NCBI GenBank assembly: GCA_023665755.1
Contig: JAMPDF010000001.1
Span: 449,537-513,536 of the forward strand
Source: Prevotella sp.
GTDB lineage: Bacteria; Bacillota_I; Bacilli_A; ML615J-28; CAG-313
DNA length: 64,000 bases
Direction of reading: 5' to 3'
Below, one piece after another: positions 7,952 to 17,718 of this stretch. How positions within the stretch are numbered: the stretch's first letter is position 1; every line of letters starts with the position of its first letter. A program made the translations under genes and the position numbers. The notes under the pieces were generated by a model. The model was not told where the DNA came from. It saw only the letters and a program-made list of their open reading frames with translations, and searched no databases.

Positions 7952-8587
7952 TTATTTCCTCATCGTGATAGCTAGGCCATCGCCTAAATCAAAATAATAT
8001 GTTTCCATCTGTGGTAACGTGTTTAGAAAATGATTGTATTGATCTATTTTTTTAGCAAGATGTTGAACATTTTTACTCAAGTTAAAAGAATCTAATAAAC
8101 TTTGTTCTACACACCCATGAAATAAGATATTGTCTGTAACTATAACCCCTTGAGGAGCAAGAAGCGGTACAAACCGCTCAAAAAACTTTTGATATTGTGC
8201 CTTGGCAGCATCAATAAAAATAAGATCATACTCGGGTTGAAGCTGGCTAAGATCAACCTCTAGTGCATCTACATAATGTAGATGAATTTGTTTTTGTTTT
8301 CCAAACTGTTGAATATGTTGTGTAGCTAGTTCCACCATTTTTTCATCTCTTTCTAATGTATCAATGGTAATTTCTTCTGAAAGAACAGCCATCTGAAGTG
8401 CTGAATAGGCAATTGCTGTACCAATTTCTAAAATTGTTTTCACACGTTTGGTACGAATCAACATTTGCAGCATCATAAGCGATTCATATTGAATAATTGG
8501 GACTTGATGTTCATTAGCATAATGTTCCAATGCTATGAAGGCCTTCGTTTTTGTTTTTCTATTCAATGTTTCTATATATGGATTCAT
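7952..8587 (-). CDS. trmR: tRNA 5-hydroxyuridine methyltransferase TrmR (YrrM)
   Basis: A 211-residue class I SAM-dependent O-methyltransferase of the cation-dependent COMT-like family. Motif I is ILEIGTAIAYSALQMA; YDLIFIDAAKAQYQKFF supplies a metal-binding Asp, and TDNILFHG is the next ligand region. In Bacillus this gene, first in the trmR-trhP1-trhP2 set, methylates ho5U34 to mo5U34 in tRNA. Its product SAH could be recycled by MtnN, encoded in the same operon. Family is certain; the tRNA role is inferred from synteny. Confidence 0.9.
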   Translation of the reverse strand: MNPYIETLNRKTKTKAFIALEHYANEHQVPIIQYESLMMLQMLIRTKRVKTILEIGTAIAYSALQMAVLSEEITIDTLERDEKMVELATQHIQQFGKQKQIHLHYVDALEVDLSQLQPEYDLIFIDAAKAQYQKFFERFVPLLAPQGVIVTDNILFHGCVEQSLLDSFNLSKNVQHLAKKIDQYNHFLNTLPQMETYYFDLGDGLAITMRK

Positions 8588-8661
8588 AAAAAAGACCTCT
8601 CATTCTCCTTTTATATTTCACTATTATACCTTATTTTGAACTTTTTTAAAAGAGATTTGGT

Positions 8662-9915
8662 TCATCGATTGAGAATATCTTGTTCTAATCCCGCAAATAT
8701 ACGCATAATCAGTTGACAAGCTTCTTTATATTTGCTACTTTTAACACTTAAATGAAACATTTCTTCAATTACATTTTCATAGATAATGCTGTCAAAATAA
8801 TATTTTAATAATTGGAATACATTTGTTTTCAAATACCCTTGTAATCTTTGTATACTGACATTTTCTATTTTCATTGTCACATATGTGCAAAAATTTTTCA
8901 TTAATTCATCATATTTGGTAAACTCATAGTGATTAATAAGTTTGACTGTAGAAAGATACTCTGATACACTTTCTAAATGATGTATTCCTACAGCAAGTAA
9001 TTTTACAATTCGTGCCGATAAAACCCCTTGAGAAAGCATACTCACCATATCCTGATATCTTCTTTGTAATAAATAAATCAATCCCAAATGATATCGATAC
9101 ATTTCGCTTACTTTTAAATCACTATCGTTTACACTTAAATAATACTCATTCATTTTATCTAAGGCTTGCTCTACATTATCTTTTGCCTCAATGACGGCCA
9201 TTTTTAATTTATGTTTAAATATATCTTTGGAAAAATAAATACTTGGTGCATCCTTTAAAAAATGAAGGCACATTCTCACATATAAAGTTTCTTTCCCGAT
9301 AACAAAATAAATGTCCATTGCTAGTTCATATATCACCCAAGATAAAATTTTATCTTCAATTTGCATTTTCCTCAAAATTTTAATTTGTCGATATGCTTTG
9401 TTCAATTGATTGGTTTTTCGGTAATATAAGGCGACTAGATACATATAAAATACCAATTCTTGATTCCCTAGATGATCAACCACTGTTTCTAGTCGATCTA
9501 TTATCAAAATAATTTCTTCATAGTTTTCGTTAATCATATTGTCATAAAATAATATCAATTCTCTTTCGGTAATTAAATAATGATTAGAATTCATAATACT
9601 CTCTATTTCTTGTTGATACGCCTCTTGCTGTTCTAATAAAACTTTTTTCATTAATTCTACAAATTGATTATTTTTCCTTTCTTCTTTTAACGCATCGTAA
9701 TCAATATCCAATTTTTCAAATAGTGGTTTTAAATACATCTCCTGAAGCCTTACTTGATTATTTTCAATTCTACTCAAATAACTCGTACAACAAATTCCCT
9801 GTGATACTTCTTCCAAACTTTTCCCTAGTTCAATCCGTTTACTCTTGAGTATTTTCGTAATTTGTCTTTGAAAATACTCGTCTACATTGTTTTTAGAAAT
9901 TTTATACTTTTTCAT
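8662..9915 (-). CDS. XRE-type HTH regulator with TPR-like C-terminal domain
   Basis: A 417-residue protein with an N-terminal lambda-repressor-like helix-turn-helix (about residues 15-70: KSKRIELGKSLEEVSQ, CCTSYLSRIENNQVRLQEMYL) followed by about 340 residues of helical, TPR-like sequence. This layout matches Rgg/PlcR-type regulators that bind a short peptide, but I see no small signal-peptide gene beside it. AGAGGGGG precedes the ATG. It is transcribed alone, towards the trmR operon. Target genes are unknown. Confidence 0.8.
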   Translation of the reverse strand: MKKYKISKNNVDEYFQRQITKILKSKRIELGKSLEEVSQGICCTSYLSRIENNQVRLQEMYLKPLFEKLDIDYDALKEERKNNQFVELMKKVLLEQQEAYQQEIESIMNSNHYLITERELILFYDNMINENYEEIILIIDRLETVVDHLGNQELVFYMYLVALYYRKTNQLNKAYRQIKILRKMQIEDKILSWVIYELAMDIYFVIGKETLYVRMCLHFLKDAPSIYFSKDIFKHKLKMAVIEAKDNVEQALDKMNEYYLSVNDSDLKVSEMYRYHLGLIYLLQRRYQDMVSMLSQGVLSARIVKLLAVGIHHLESVSEYLSTVKLINHYEFTKYDELMKNFCTYVTMKIENVSIQRLQGYLKTNVFQLLKYYFDSIIYENVIEEMFHLSVKSSKYKEACQLIMRIFAGLEQDILNR

Positions 9916-10144
9916 ACTTCCCCCTCTAATTTTAGTATATACGCTTATAATTTAACAAAAAAAGGAAGATTTGTAAACTATTTGTGGTATATTTTTCAAT
10001 GTTTATAATTATTTTCTTCTTTTTTGACAAAATATGACTCCTTTTGCTTTTTGTATTTCCTTTTTTACCTATTTTTGTCTTTTTTTATTCTTTTTTTGTC
10101 GAATAAACTAAAAAGAAAGGATAAGTATTACACATACCTACCCT

Positions 10145-10831
10145 TTAAAGTATATTTGGATATTTTTTTAACATTTTCGCTTTTTTTCTTTCTTCAGTTA
10201 CATATTGAGAAAGTTTATCGTGAAACAACTTGGAATGATTATGAACGATAAAATGGGTCAGTTCATGACAAATGACATATTCAATCAATTCAAACGGGGC
10301 TTGCGTTAAGGCAAAATTTAGCATAATTTTATTTTCATTAATATAACAGCATCCCCATTTGGTTTTTGATTTTTGAATCACTAGTTTGGGAAAAGTATCC
10401 AATTCATTTTTCATTTTCATAAAACAGGCATATAGCAATTGTTCAAATACATTTTCCGCAAGTTCCATTCTCCATTGGAGCATATCCTTTCGGACATCCC
10501 GGATATCATGTACAGATACCATAATAATATTCCCAATTTTGTCGATTCGCTTTGTTTTGGATAAATTAATTTGTAATGTACACCTTTCACCAAATACATA
10601 TTGATTACTACCACTTGTGTAGGTTACCACTTTTTCTAAGGCTTGTGATCTTTTTTCAAGAATCCACTCAATATGTTTGGATATAAAATGTTCTAGACTC
10701 TCTATTTTACAACCTAGCGGATACGTAACATGTAAAATGGCTTGTTGATCGAAACGAATGCGCATATGTTTGGTCCTTTTCACATCCATTACATAAGGAA
10801 TTTGGTATTGCTCTAATATTTGAATTTTCAT
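10145..10831 (-). CDS. YgjP-like zinc metallopeptidase (DUF45)
   Basis: A 228-residue protein of the YgjP/DUF45 group. The zinc motif is CHELTHFIVHNHSKLFH: an HExxH with a further histidine, as in SprT/WLM-type metalloproteases. The segment KSKTKWGCCYINENKIMLNF before it is typical of the family. The N-terminal 90 residues (MRIRFDQQAILHVTYP) form the usual beta-rich part. It starts one base after the guanylate-kinase-like gene ends, so the two are co-transcribed. Substrates are unknown. Confidence 0.88.
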   Translation of the reverse strand: MKIQILEQYQIPYVMDVKRTKHMRIRFDQQAILHVTYPLGCKIESLEHFISKHIEWILEKRSQALEKVVTYTSGSNQYVFGERCTLQINLSKTKRIDKIGNIIMVSVHDIRDVRKDMLQWRMELAENVFEQLLYACFMKMKNELDTFPKLVIQKSKTKWGCCYINENKIMLNFALTQAPFELIEYVICHELTHFIVHNHSKLFHDKLSQYVTEERKKAKMLKKYPNIL

Positions 10832-11371
10832 TTATTTTCCTCGCATAGCTTGTTGATAATAAGTATAAGCAAGTTTGGCACAGTCATATACATTACTGTT
10901 GGAAGTTTCAATCACATAATCTACCAAAGATAATAGTTCTTCATCAAACACAATATCATCACTTTGAAGCCGCTTTTCAATGCAATCTAGTTCATCTAAA
11001 CGCCCAAGCATCCTTAAACGCCGAATAGGTTTGGAACATCGAATAAAAATAATGACAATTTTTTCTCTTGCATGTGCAATATATTTCTTTAGTCCTTCTT
11101 TTTCAATGATGACTACTTTGTCTTCTGAAAGATCGCTATAAGCGGTACCATAATAATTTTGATTATAGTATACTGTTTCTAAAAAAAAATGGTTTTGATC
11201 TTTTTCTCTAAAAGATACTTGTGAAATAAAATGATAATCTATATCTTGTACTTCCCCTACACGCATTGGTCTTGTTGTATAAGTGACTAATTTATGAAGA
11301 CCATAGTCCTGAATTAAATGATTTACAATTTGTGTTTTTCCGCTTGCACTCGGACCGATAACAACTAGCAT
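10832..11371 (-). CDS. Guanylate kinase-like protein
   Basis: A 179-residue P-loop protein (VIGPSASGKTQIV) with guanylate-kinase features: TYTTRPMRVGEVQDIDYHF matches the GMP-binding part, and NYYGTAYSDL and IFIRCS follow. It differs from housekeeping Gmk in the P-loop and in a reduced lid, so it may be a diverged paralogue and I withhold the symbol gmk. The ATG at 11371 is preferred over an upstream one at 11401 because AGAAGGA lies 5 bases before it. It is directly followed by the metallopeptidase gene. Confidence 0.75.
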   Translation of the reverse strand: MLVVIGPSASGKTQIVNHLIQDYGLHKLVTYTTRPMRVGEVQDIDYHFISQVSFREKDQNHFFLETVYYNQNYYGTAYSDLSEDKVVIIEKEGLKKYIAHAREKIVIIFIRCSKPIRRLRMLGRLDELDCIEKRLQSDDIVFDEELLSLVDYVIETSNSNVYDCAKLAYTYYQQAMRGK

Positions 11372-11458
11372 ATATATCCTTCTTTCTGCTTCATTTTCCA
11401 TAATTATTCATATTATATCATAAAACAGATTTTTGTTTATTCCTAAAAGCAATTAAAA

Positions 11459-11504
11459 AACAAGTTGACCGTGCCAAAACTGAATTAGCACCTATCAACT
11501 TGTT
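11459..11504 (-). terminator. Terminator of the GHL10 surface protein gene
   Basis: On the minus strand a 10-bp stem (AACAAGTTGA / TCAACTTGTT) with an inner GTGC/GCAC pairing is followed by six T residues. It lies 20 bases after the stop codon. Confidence 0.75.
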
Positions 11505-11523
11505 GAATATATCATTTTGTGTA

Positions 11524-14500
11524 TTAATCTTTTTTTCGAATCAAAATATATGACAAACATGATATCATAGAAACGAATCCTATAACCAAAAGGCTACTAT
11601 GACAATTGCACCCACCCTTCAATTGATAGGTTGCATAAATTTCCATATTTTGATTAACGGATTGGTATCCTTCAATTGAATCTTGGTTCCATCCTGCGAA
11701 AGTATATCCTTTTACTGGAATTTGACTCACAGATAGTAGTTTATCCTCTAAGTTGGTTCCTTCTTCGACAATTTCTTCTAATAGAATACCTTGAATGCCA
11801 TAAATACGAACGCAGTACATACGTGTAATTTTTCCATATAGATTTATTGATGTCGTAACTTCATAAGATGAAGGAACAGGTTGGGTAAATGATTCATCAA
11901 AATACCATCCATCAAAGCGATCATATCCGTCTAGTTCAGGTTTTAATACATCTAACTTGGATAGAGGTTCCACTAGCATAGTATGTTGTATTTGTCCATA
12001 GTAATAATAATAGACAGTATATTGTCTATTTTCTTTATATACTGGGTACAAGTGAAGTGACGTATAAACAGGTTGCGGAAAATCAAACAATTCATTTTGA
12101 TTTGGATCTTCGGTCCACCCAACGAAATCATATCCTTCTACAACAGGAGCCATAATAGAATAAATAGTAGCGCCTTCTTCTATATATGCACTATAGTAAA
12201 TTTCATGCGATATATCATAAAAATAAACAGGCAGTTGCTTTATCCATTTTGCATAAAGAGTACTATCTGCCACTAGTTGAAATGAATCAGGACAAGCAAT
12301 TGTGAGTGCCTCATCTTGATACCATCCCGCAAAAAGATATCCTTCACGTGTAGGTATTGGGAGTGAGGTTTGATTAATCTTTTCATAATGATAATACATT
12401 CGATCTCTCACTTCTACATCACAATTGGTTTCAAATGAAAGAAAATAACTATTATCTATTGTCGAATATACTGCCGTGATGACTGTATCCTCAACAATTG
12501 CTTTATTCTCTTGATCCCAGCCTTTAAAACGATACGTATAGGCCACATCAGGATCTAAAGTAGGATTAGATGGAGGAGTGGGTATTTCCCCATATAAAAC
12601 GGATTGGACCATTAAAATAGTGCCATCTGCATTTTTATACGTCACCACATAACTTCTTATATTAGCTTGATATACTGCATAGATATCCATATCTTCTGTA
12701 ATATTGTGTAATGAATGTTGAAAACCTATAAACACATAATCGTATTTTTGGGTAGAAGCCATTGTAGGTATTGTTTGACAAATCACGCTATCACCATACG
12801 AAATGCGTTGTTGTTCAATCATCGTGCCATCTGGATTTTTGAATGAAACAGTTACTTGTTTTAGGGCAGTTTCTGGTGTACAAACATTTATATAAAATTC
12901 TGCATAAATAGTTTGATTGGCCTTAAGTGTTCCCCTTATTTTAACTGTACCATATTGCTTAGTAGTAATCGTACCATAAGAACTAATGGAAGCAATCTCA
13001 TCGTTACTTGAAGTCCAATCATATGCTAACCTAGAAACATCTGGAGCATCATCGGTTAACCATACATAAGCATTCTTTCCTTTATCTAGTGAATAAGACA
13101 CTTTCGTATCAAGTAAATCATTTCCTTCTACATCAAACGAAAGGGTAGCATGAATCGGTGGTTCTTGATCTTCTACCACCTTTATGGTAGGATTTCCCAA
13201 GGTGTTGGTATAAGACAATGGTATAACATCATATACATACTCCCCACTTTCGGTATCATTCCACACAATAATATCTTCTACTCCATTGATAATATCCGCA
13301 ATTTCACCATTGCGATAGACAATATAAAATTTAGCGCCTTCTAATCGGTCCCAAAATAATTTATTTCCCTCAACTGAAAAATTTTGAACTGATCCTATCT
13401 TTTCTTCTGCAAATCCGGCTATAGTAGGTACAATTGCTTGATTTTGCCAAACTATTTTTTTTAGTTGTTCCATTTGTGTTTTGGCATTTTGATCAGTTTG
13501 CTTATAAGCTGCTGCAATTTGACGATAACTATATACTGATGTACCTAAAACATGTTCTAATGCATCAGTGATTTGAATCTGGCGAACCGCCTCTCCAGAT
13601 TGCCCCGTCCACATATAAATCCCCATTCCTGCGTATAGATTGACGTCTTTTTTGGCAACCGCCATATTCCACCAATTGATAAGTCTTTCGAATGGAGCAA
13701 GACTATGCGTAGTAGACCAATATGTCTGAGGAAGAATATAATTGATCCATCCCTGATTGACCCATTTTAATGTATCACAATATAAATATGATTCATAGTG
13801 CATTTGACATCCTGTTGTTGCGCCAATCGGATAAACTAAGTCTCCTTGACTATTATATTGATAATTTTCTAGAGGGGTAGTAGCCTCTTGTGCTGAATTG
13901 GCATTTTTATAAACACCAGTAGGTGAAATACCTAATTGAACAAAGCGGTGATGTGTTTGATTAAATGCATCTAAACTATTTTTCAATTGATAGATAAATT
14001 GATCTACTTGCTCTCTTCTAAAATTAGCAACACTTAAATTTTTAGTGTTATATTTGGCGCGTGTAGCACTGTCATCAATTCCATCAGCATAAAAATAGTC
14101 ATCAAAATGAATAGCATCTACATCATAATTCTCGACAATTTCCATACAAGTTTCGACAATAAAATCGCGTACTTCTGGAATTCCAGGGTTTAAGATTTGT
14201 AGAGTTGTTCCCAATAGCACCTGACTAGCATCACTGGCTGGATTATGAGGATATGCAGAAAACGCACTAGCTATATCTGTTGCACTCTTATAAGTTGAAC
14301 CAATTCGATATGGATTTAGCCATGCATGAAACTCAATTCCTCTCTTGTGCGATTCTGTAATGACATATTCTAATGGATCAAATACATCAAAATCGACATT
14401 TGCCAATTGGCTATTTACCTTATTGAGTTTTGAACGATACCAAGCATCGTGATTTGCACGAATATGAAAAATAATCGCATTCATATTGTAATATTCTAGT

Positions 14501-14709
14501 GCATCTAGAATTGTATCAATTTGTTGTTTATAATCTGATTCGTTTTTATAGCTAATATCGCCCGTATAATAACTTACCCAGGCAGCTCTAAAATCCCTTT
14601 CTCCTTCATATGAAGGACTATCATTAGTTGCTTTAGATGGCTTTTGCAAACCTAAAGAAAAGGAAAAAACAAACAATAGTGATATTATAAAAAATAATCC
14701 TTTTTTCAT
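11524..14709 (-). CDS. Secreted GHL10 (DUF187) glycosidase-like protein with B-repeats
   Basis: A 1061-residue exported protein. Residues 1-27 are a signal peptide. Residues ~37-400 form a GHL10/YngK-like TIM-barrel glycoside-hydrolase domain (RDFRAAWVSYYTGD, DYKQQIDTILDALEYYNMNA, FHAWLNPYR, AIHFDDYFY). A fibronectin-like segment and a BIG2-like Ig domain (~526-610) follow, then about six Listeria-Bacteroides (InlB B) repeats with the GYxFxGW signature (for example GYLFAGWYQDE, GYDFVGWTED). The C-terminus is a membrane helix with a KKD tail and no LPXTG motif. GHL10 members are predicted to act on cell-wall glycans; the substrate here is unknown. The gene stands alone. Confidence 0.85.
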   Translation of the reverse strand: MKKGLFFIISLLFVFSFSLGLQKPSKATNDSPSYEGERDFRAAWVSYYTGDISYKNESDYKQQIDTILDALEYYNMNAIIFHIRANHDAWYRSKLNKVNSQLANVDFDVFDPLEYVITESHKRGIEFHAWLNPYRIGSTYKSATDIASAFSAYPHNPASDASQVLLGTTLQILNPGIPEVRDFIVETCMEIVENYDVDAIHFDDYFYADGIDDSATRAKYNTKNLSVANFRREQVDQFIYQLKNSLDAFNQTHHRFVQLGISPTGVYKNANSAQEATTPLENYQYNSQGDLVYPIGATTGCQMHYESYLYCDTLKWVNQGWINYILPQTYWSTTHSLAPFERLINWWNMAVAKKDVNLYAGMGIYMWTGQSGEAVRQIQITDALEHVLGTSVYSYRQIAAAYKQTDQNAKTQMEQLKKIVWQNQAIVPTIAGFAEEKIGSVQNFSVEGNKLFWDRLEGAKFYIVYRNGEIADIINGVEDIIVWNDTESGEYVYDVIPLSYTNTLGNPTIKVVEDQEPPIHATLSFDVEGNDLLDTKVSYSLDKGKNAYVWLTDDAPDVSRLAYDWTSSNDEIASISSYGTITTKQYGTVKIRGTLKANQTIYAEFYINVCTPETALKQVTVSFKNPDGTMIEQQRISYGDSVICQTIPTMASTQKYDYVFIGFQHSLHNITEDMDIYAVYQANIRSYVVTYKNADGTILMVQSVLYGEIPTPPSNPTLDPDVAYTYRFKGWDQENKAIVEDTVITAVYSTIDNSYFLSFETNCDVEVRDRMYYHYEKINQTSLPIPTREGYLFAGWYQDEALTIACPDSFQLVADSTLYAKWIKQLPVYFYDISHEIYYSAYIEEGATIYSIMAPVVEGYDFVGWTEDPNQNELFDFPQPVYTSLHLYPVYKENRQYTVYYYYYGQIQHTMLVEPLSKLDVLKPELDGYDRFDGWYFDESFTQPVPSSYEVTTSINLYGKITRMYCVRIYGIQGILLEEIVEEGTNLEDKLLSVSQIPVKGYTFAGWNQDSIEGYQSVNQNMEIYATYQLKGGCNCHSSLLVIGFVSMISCLSYILIRKKD

Positions 14710-14805
14710 ATATACTCCTTTATTTTATTTTCTAATTATCATTATAACATGTTTTCTTCCATTTTGAAAGAAAAAAGATGAAATTAGATTAGAAATAATT
14801 AACAA

Positions 14806-14836
14806 AAAAGGTGCAAATATCAAAAATGCACCTTTT
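14806..14836 (-). terminator. Terminator of the SIS-domain gene
   Basis: AAAAGGTGCA and TGCACCTTTT form a 10-bp stem with an 11-base loop; on the minus strand it is followed by further T residues. It lies just after the stop codon of the SIS gene. Confidence 0.8.
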
Positions 14837-14846
14837 AAAACGATTC

Positions 14847-16679
14847 TTATTGAATATCTGCGTTTGGATCAAATCCTAAACGACGTAAAGTTTCAATAAC
14901 ATAAGATTCGCGATATTCATCTTCTGGTTTACGATTATAATAAGAATAGAAGAATTCTTCTACTGCTTTTTCATAAGGAATTTTGGCCAAGCTAGCAATA
15001 ATTCTAGATGAACGGTCAATTAGTTTTTTATTGGTTGGCAATACTTGTACCATCCAGTTACCATAAACTCTACCCATCTTAGCCATTGTACCAGTTGAAA
15101 GTGCATTGAATGCAACTTTTACCAATAAATGATACATAATATCAGTGCAAGTTCTTGGTAATTCAACAGGGATTCGGATTTCATCTTTAGCAATTTTTTC
15201 AGTAGGAATTTGGCCAAAACGAATCACTATACCACCACTATACTTTACAAGTTCTTTTTTATACCAATCTACTACCTCTTTGGTTGCAGAACCATTTACA
15301 TCAATCAATACCAATTGCGAACAATCACGACTATATCGAGATGGATCATCTTCATTACCAATCACATATTCTAATACTTCATCACCACTTACTTTTGGTG
15401 GATTATTAATAATATCTTGACTTGCATTCATTTGTACATAATCCTCTTTTGTCCACTCAAGTCCTTTAATAGGTCTACGGAACACTTGTTGCCATGCCAC
15501 TTCATTTGGATATAGTGGGTCTTTGATATATGCCCAAGATACTTCGCTGTCTTGATCATTAAATTTTCTAAATGGTGGAAGTGTAAATGTAGGTTGACGT
15601 TCAGTAGTATCTGTCATAATATCTAACAAATAGTCATGAGTTACATAAGTAACTAACCCCTTTTGATTGTAAGTATTTACTTCAAATTCAACTGCTTTTG
15701 CTAATCCTTTTAAAGCAGCACCACTTGATAATTGCTTATTTAAAGAAACAAATGCATCTGCATAGGCTTCCAAATCAATCATTTCACCACCTACTACGGC
15801 CAGTTCTTGTTCTGTTAGATTTTCCTTTAACCAACGATTCGCAGCAACCTCAAGTGCAGCCCCTGCAGCAAGCAATTCAACTGTTGTAACTTGCATACGA
15901 GTAGAACCAGATACTGCCATATTTCCTACAAATAGTGGAATCTTCACAATATATTTTCCATTATCAATTCCTTTTTCTTGATTGGCTTGATATTCGTCTA
16001 AGCATTCAAATACAGCACGAGCACGATCAAGATGTGTTCTTAAAATGTGTTCAGGATTACAGAATAAATAATACGTTTTTACACCAAGTTCATATCCACG
16101 AACTGCTGAACCATTGATACTAGCGGATAAGCCACATTCAGATAATGCAACTAATACATCGCCAGGTCCCATTTCTGCCTCATCAACTTGTTTAGCACCA
16201 AAAGTCATATAGTCTTCAAAGTTTTCTACTGAACGTACTAAAGCACGATCACCACCTGTTGTAAAACTACTTACAACTTCAGCCATTTCTAAGAATTCAA
16301 AACGATGTGCTGGAATTTTGTCAACTAGTCCTTGCCAAAAACTTCTCCATGCGCCGTCCATTTGAATGGCCATTCTTCCAGATGCACCAACACTAGAAAA
16401 AACAACCTTTTTTCTTTCATCCATACATCTTTTGATGTCGTCAACAAAAGCTGCAAATTCTTTCGTTTGAAATTGTTCACGCGCTTTATCTGCAATATAT
16501 TTATCTGCTGAAAGAATCGTTTTTACCCCTTTTGCTGTATCCTTTGCAATAGTTGCACTCAAATTTTTTGTAAGTGGATTAGATTGTTCGGTTGGAATAA
16601 CACCCAAATGAAATTGCTTTTCATTTTCTAAGAAGTCTTTTGTGGCTTCTTTATAATCTGTTATAGTCTTGTAAATCAC
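14847..16679 (-). CDS. MurQ/GCKR-related double-SIS sugar phosphate protein
   Basis: A 610-residue protein related to N-acetylmuramate-6-phosphate etherase (MurQ) and the glucokinase regulatory protein. The first SIS domain has SSVGASGRMAIQMDGAW, matching the MurQ phosphate loop GTSGRLG, followed by LVALSECGLSASINGS and FCNPEHILRTHLDRA and then SGSTRMQVTTVELL. A second SIS-like half follows residue 330. The position after the loop where MurQ has a conserved Glu reads DGAWR, so etherase activity is doubtful. The start is set at GTG 16679, with AAAGGAG 6 bases upstream. It follows a ribokinase gene by 61 bases, suggesting a joint role with a phosphorylated sugar. Confidence 0.72.
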   Translation of the reverse strand: MIYKTITDYKEATKDFLENEKQFHLGVIPTEQSNPLTKNLSATIAKDTAKGVKTILSADKYIADKAREQFQTKEFAAFVDDIKRCMDERKKVVFSSVGASGRMAIQMDGAWRSFWQGLVDKIPAHRFEFLEMAEVVSSFTTGGDRALVRSVENFEDYMTFGAKQVDEAEMGPGDVLVALSECGLSASINGSAVRGYELGVKTYYLFCNPEHILRTHLDRARAVFECLDEYQANQEKGIDNGKYIVKIPLFVGNMAVSGSTRMQVTTVELLAAGAALEVAANRWLKENLTEQELAVVGGEMIDLEAYADAFVSLNKQLSSGAALKGLAKAVEFEVNTYNQKGLVTYVTHDYLLDIMTDTTERQPTFTLPPFRKFNDQDSEVSWAYIKDPLYPNEVAWQQVFRRPIKGLEWTKEDYVQMNASQDIINNPPKVSGDEVLEYVIGNEDDPSRYSRDCSQLVLIDVNGSATKEVVDWYKKELVKYSGGIVIRFGQIPTEKIAKDEIRIPVELPRTCTDIMYHLLVKVAFNALSTGTMAKMGRVYGNWMVQVLPTNKKLIDRSSRIIASLAKIPYEKAVEEFFYSYYNRKPEDEYRESYVIETLRRLGFDPNADIQ

Positions 16680-16740
16680 GATTATTATCTCCTTTAAATT
16701 TTGTAATATTTTCAAGCGACTCAATTATAGCATATCTTAG

Positions 16741-17661
16741 CTATTTTTTCAAGTTATATAGTTTTGTAAATTTTTCGATTTCTGCATTTGTAGGCAAACT
16801 CTCTAATACGTGTGGTTTGGTTACACTTAAACTTGCTGCTACCATCGCATATGAAATAGCCTCTTCAATCTTTTTTCCTCTTGCAATACTAGCCGCAAGT
16901 CCTGCAGTAAATGTATCGCCTGCACCTGTTGTATCTACTGCATCCACAACAATTCCAGAAAAATAAGTCTCCTGATTTTCTTCTATCAAAAGGGCCCCTT
17001 TTTTTCCTAATGTGACAATCACACTTGAATGTGGTTGACATTTTATGCTCCCTACTACTTCATCTAATGTACTATTTTCATTCAAATGATATAATTTTTT
17101 AGCCTCTTCTAAATTGGGTGTGATGAGATCTACACTTTGCAATAATGAATTATCATCATAAATGGCAGGTGCTGGATTCAAAATAATATATGTATGCGAT
17201 TGTTTAGCCAAATGAATGGCTTCTTGTAATGCGACTTTCGGTATTTCATATTGTAATACCAATACATCTGCTATTTGAATTTCGGTTTGGAACGCTCTCA
17301 CATCTTCAACTGTTAAACATTGGGATGCTCCTGGATAAACAATAACCTCATTTTCACCTTGTTCATCTGTTAGAATAGTTGCAAGAGCTGTTTTCTCTTT
17401 TTCATCCTCAATAGCAAAACACTGAATTCCTATCTCTTCCATATACGCTCTACAATATTCTCCACTTGAATCTTTTCCTACTTTTGTTAAAAAACTTACC
17501 TCTATTCCCATTTTTGCGAGCGCAACAGCTTGATTGTATCCTTTTCCACCAGGCTCTACGTATACTTCGTTTGCGTGAACCGTAACCGATGGGTAAGGCA
17601 ATTGTGTTACTTTCATAAAAATAGACTCACCACTAAGTCCGATAACTGCAACCTTTGACAT
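16741..17661 (-). CDS. rbsK: Ribokinase (PfkB family)
   Basis: A 306-residue PfkB-family carbohydrate kinase. The N-terminal GGKGYNQAVALAKMG and the C-terminal anion-hole/catalytic motif DTTGAGDTFTAGLAA are both intact, and NPAPAIYDDNSLL is typical of ribokinases. The enzyme phosphorylates ribose or a related sugar with ATP. It lies just upstream of the MurQ/GCKR-like gene on the same strand; no ribose transporter or RbsD gene is adjacent, so the natural substrate may differ. Confidence 0.85.
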   Translation of the reverse strand: MSKVAVIGLSGESIFMKVTQLPYPSVTVHANEVYVEPGGKGYNQAVALAKMGIEVSFLTKVGKDSSGEYCRAYMEEIGIQCFAIEDEKEKTALATILTDEQGENEVIVYPGASQCLTVEDVRAFQTEIQIADVLVLQYEIPKVALQEAIHLAKQSHTYIILNPAPAIYDDNSLLQSVDLITPNLEEAKKLYHLNENSTLDEVVGSIKCQPHSSVIVTLGKKGALLIEENQETYFSGIVVDAVDTTGAGDTFTAGLAASIARGKKIEEAISYAMVAASLSVTKPHVLESLPTNAEIEKFTKLYNLKK

Positions 17662-17718
17662 ATTTTTTACCTCTATTTTTGCTTTTTTACTTCTTGATTT
17701 TTTCCTGTTTTATTAAGA

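Noticed and set aside
11459..11504. Riboswitch-like element after the GHL10 gene
   Set aside because: It is after, not before, a gene on the minus strand and has the U-run of a terminator.
16680..16724. Longer N-terminus of the MurQ/GCKR-like protein
   Set aside because: AAAGGAG lies inside the extension, 6 bases before GTG 16679.
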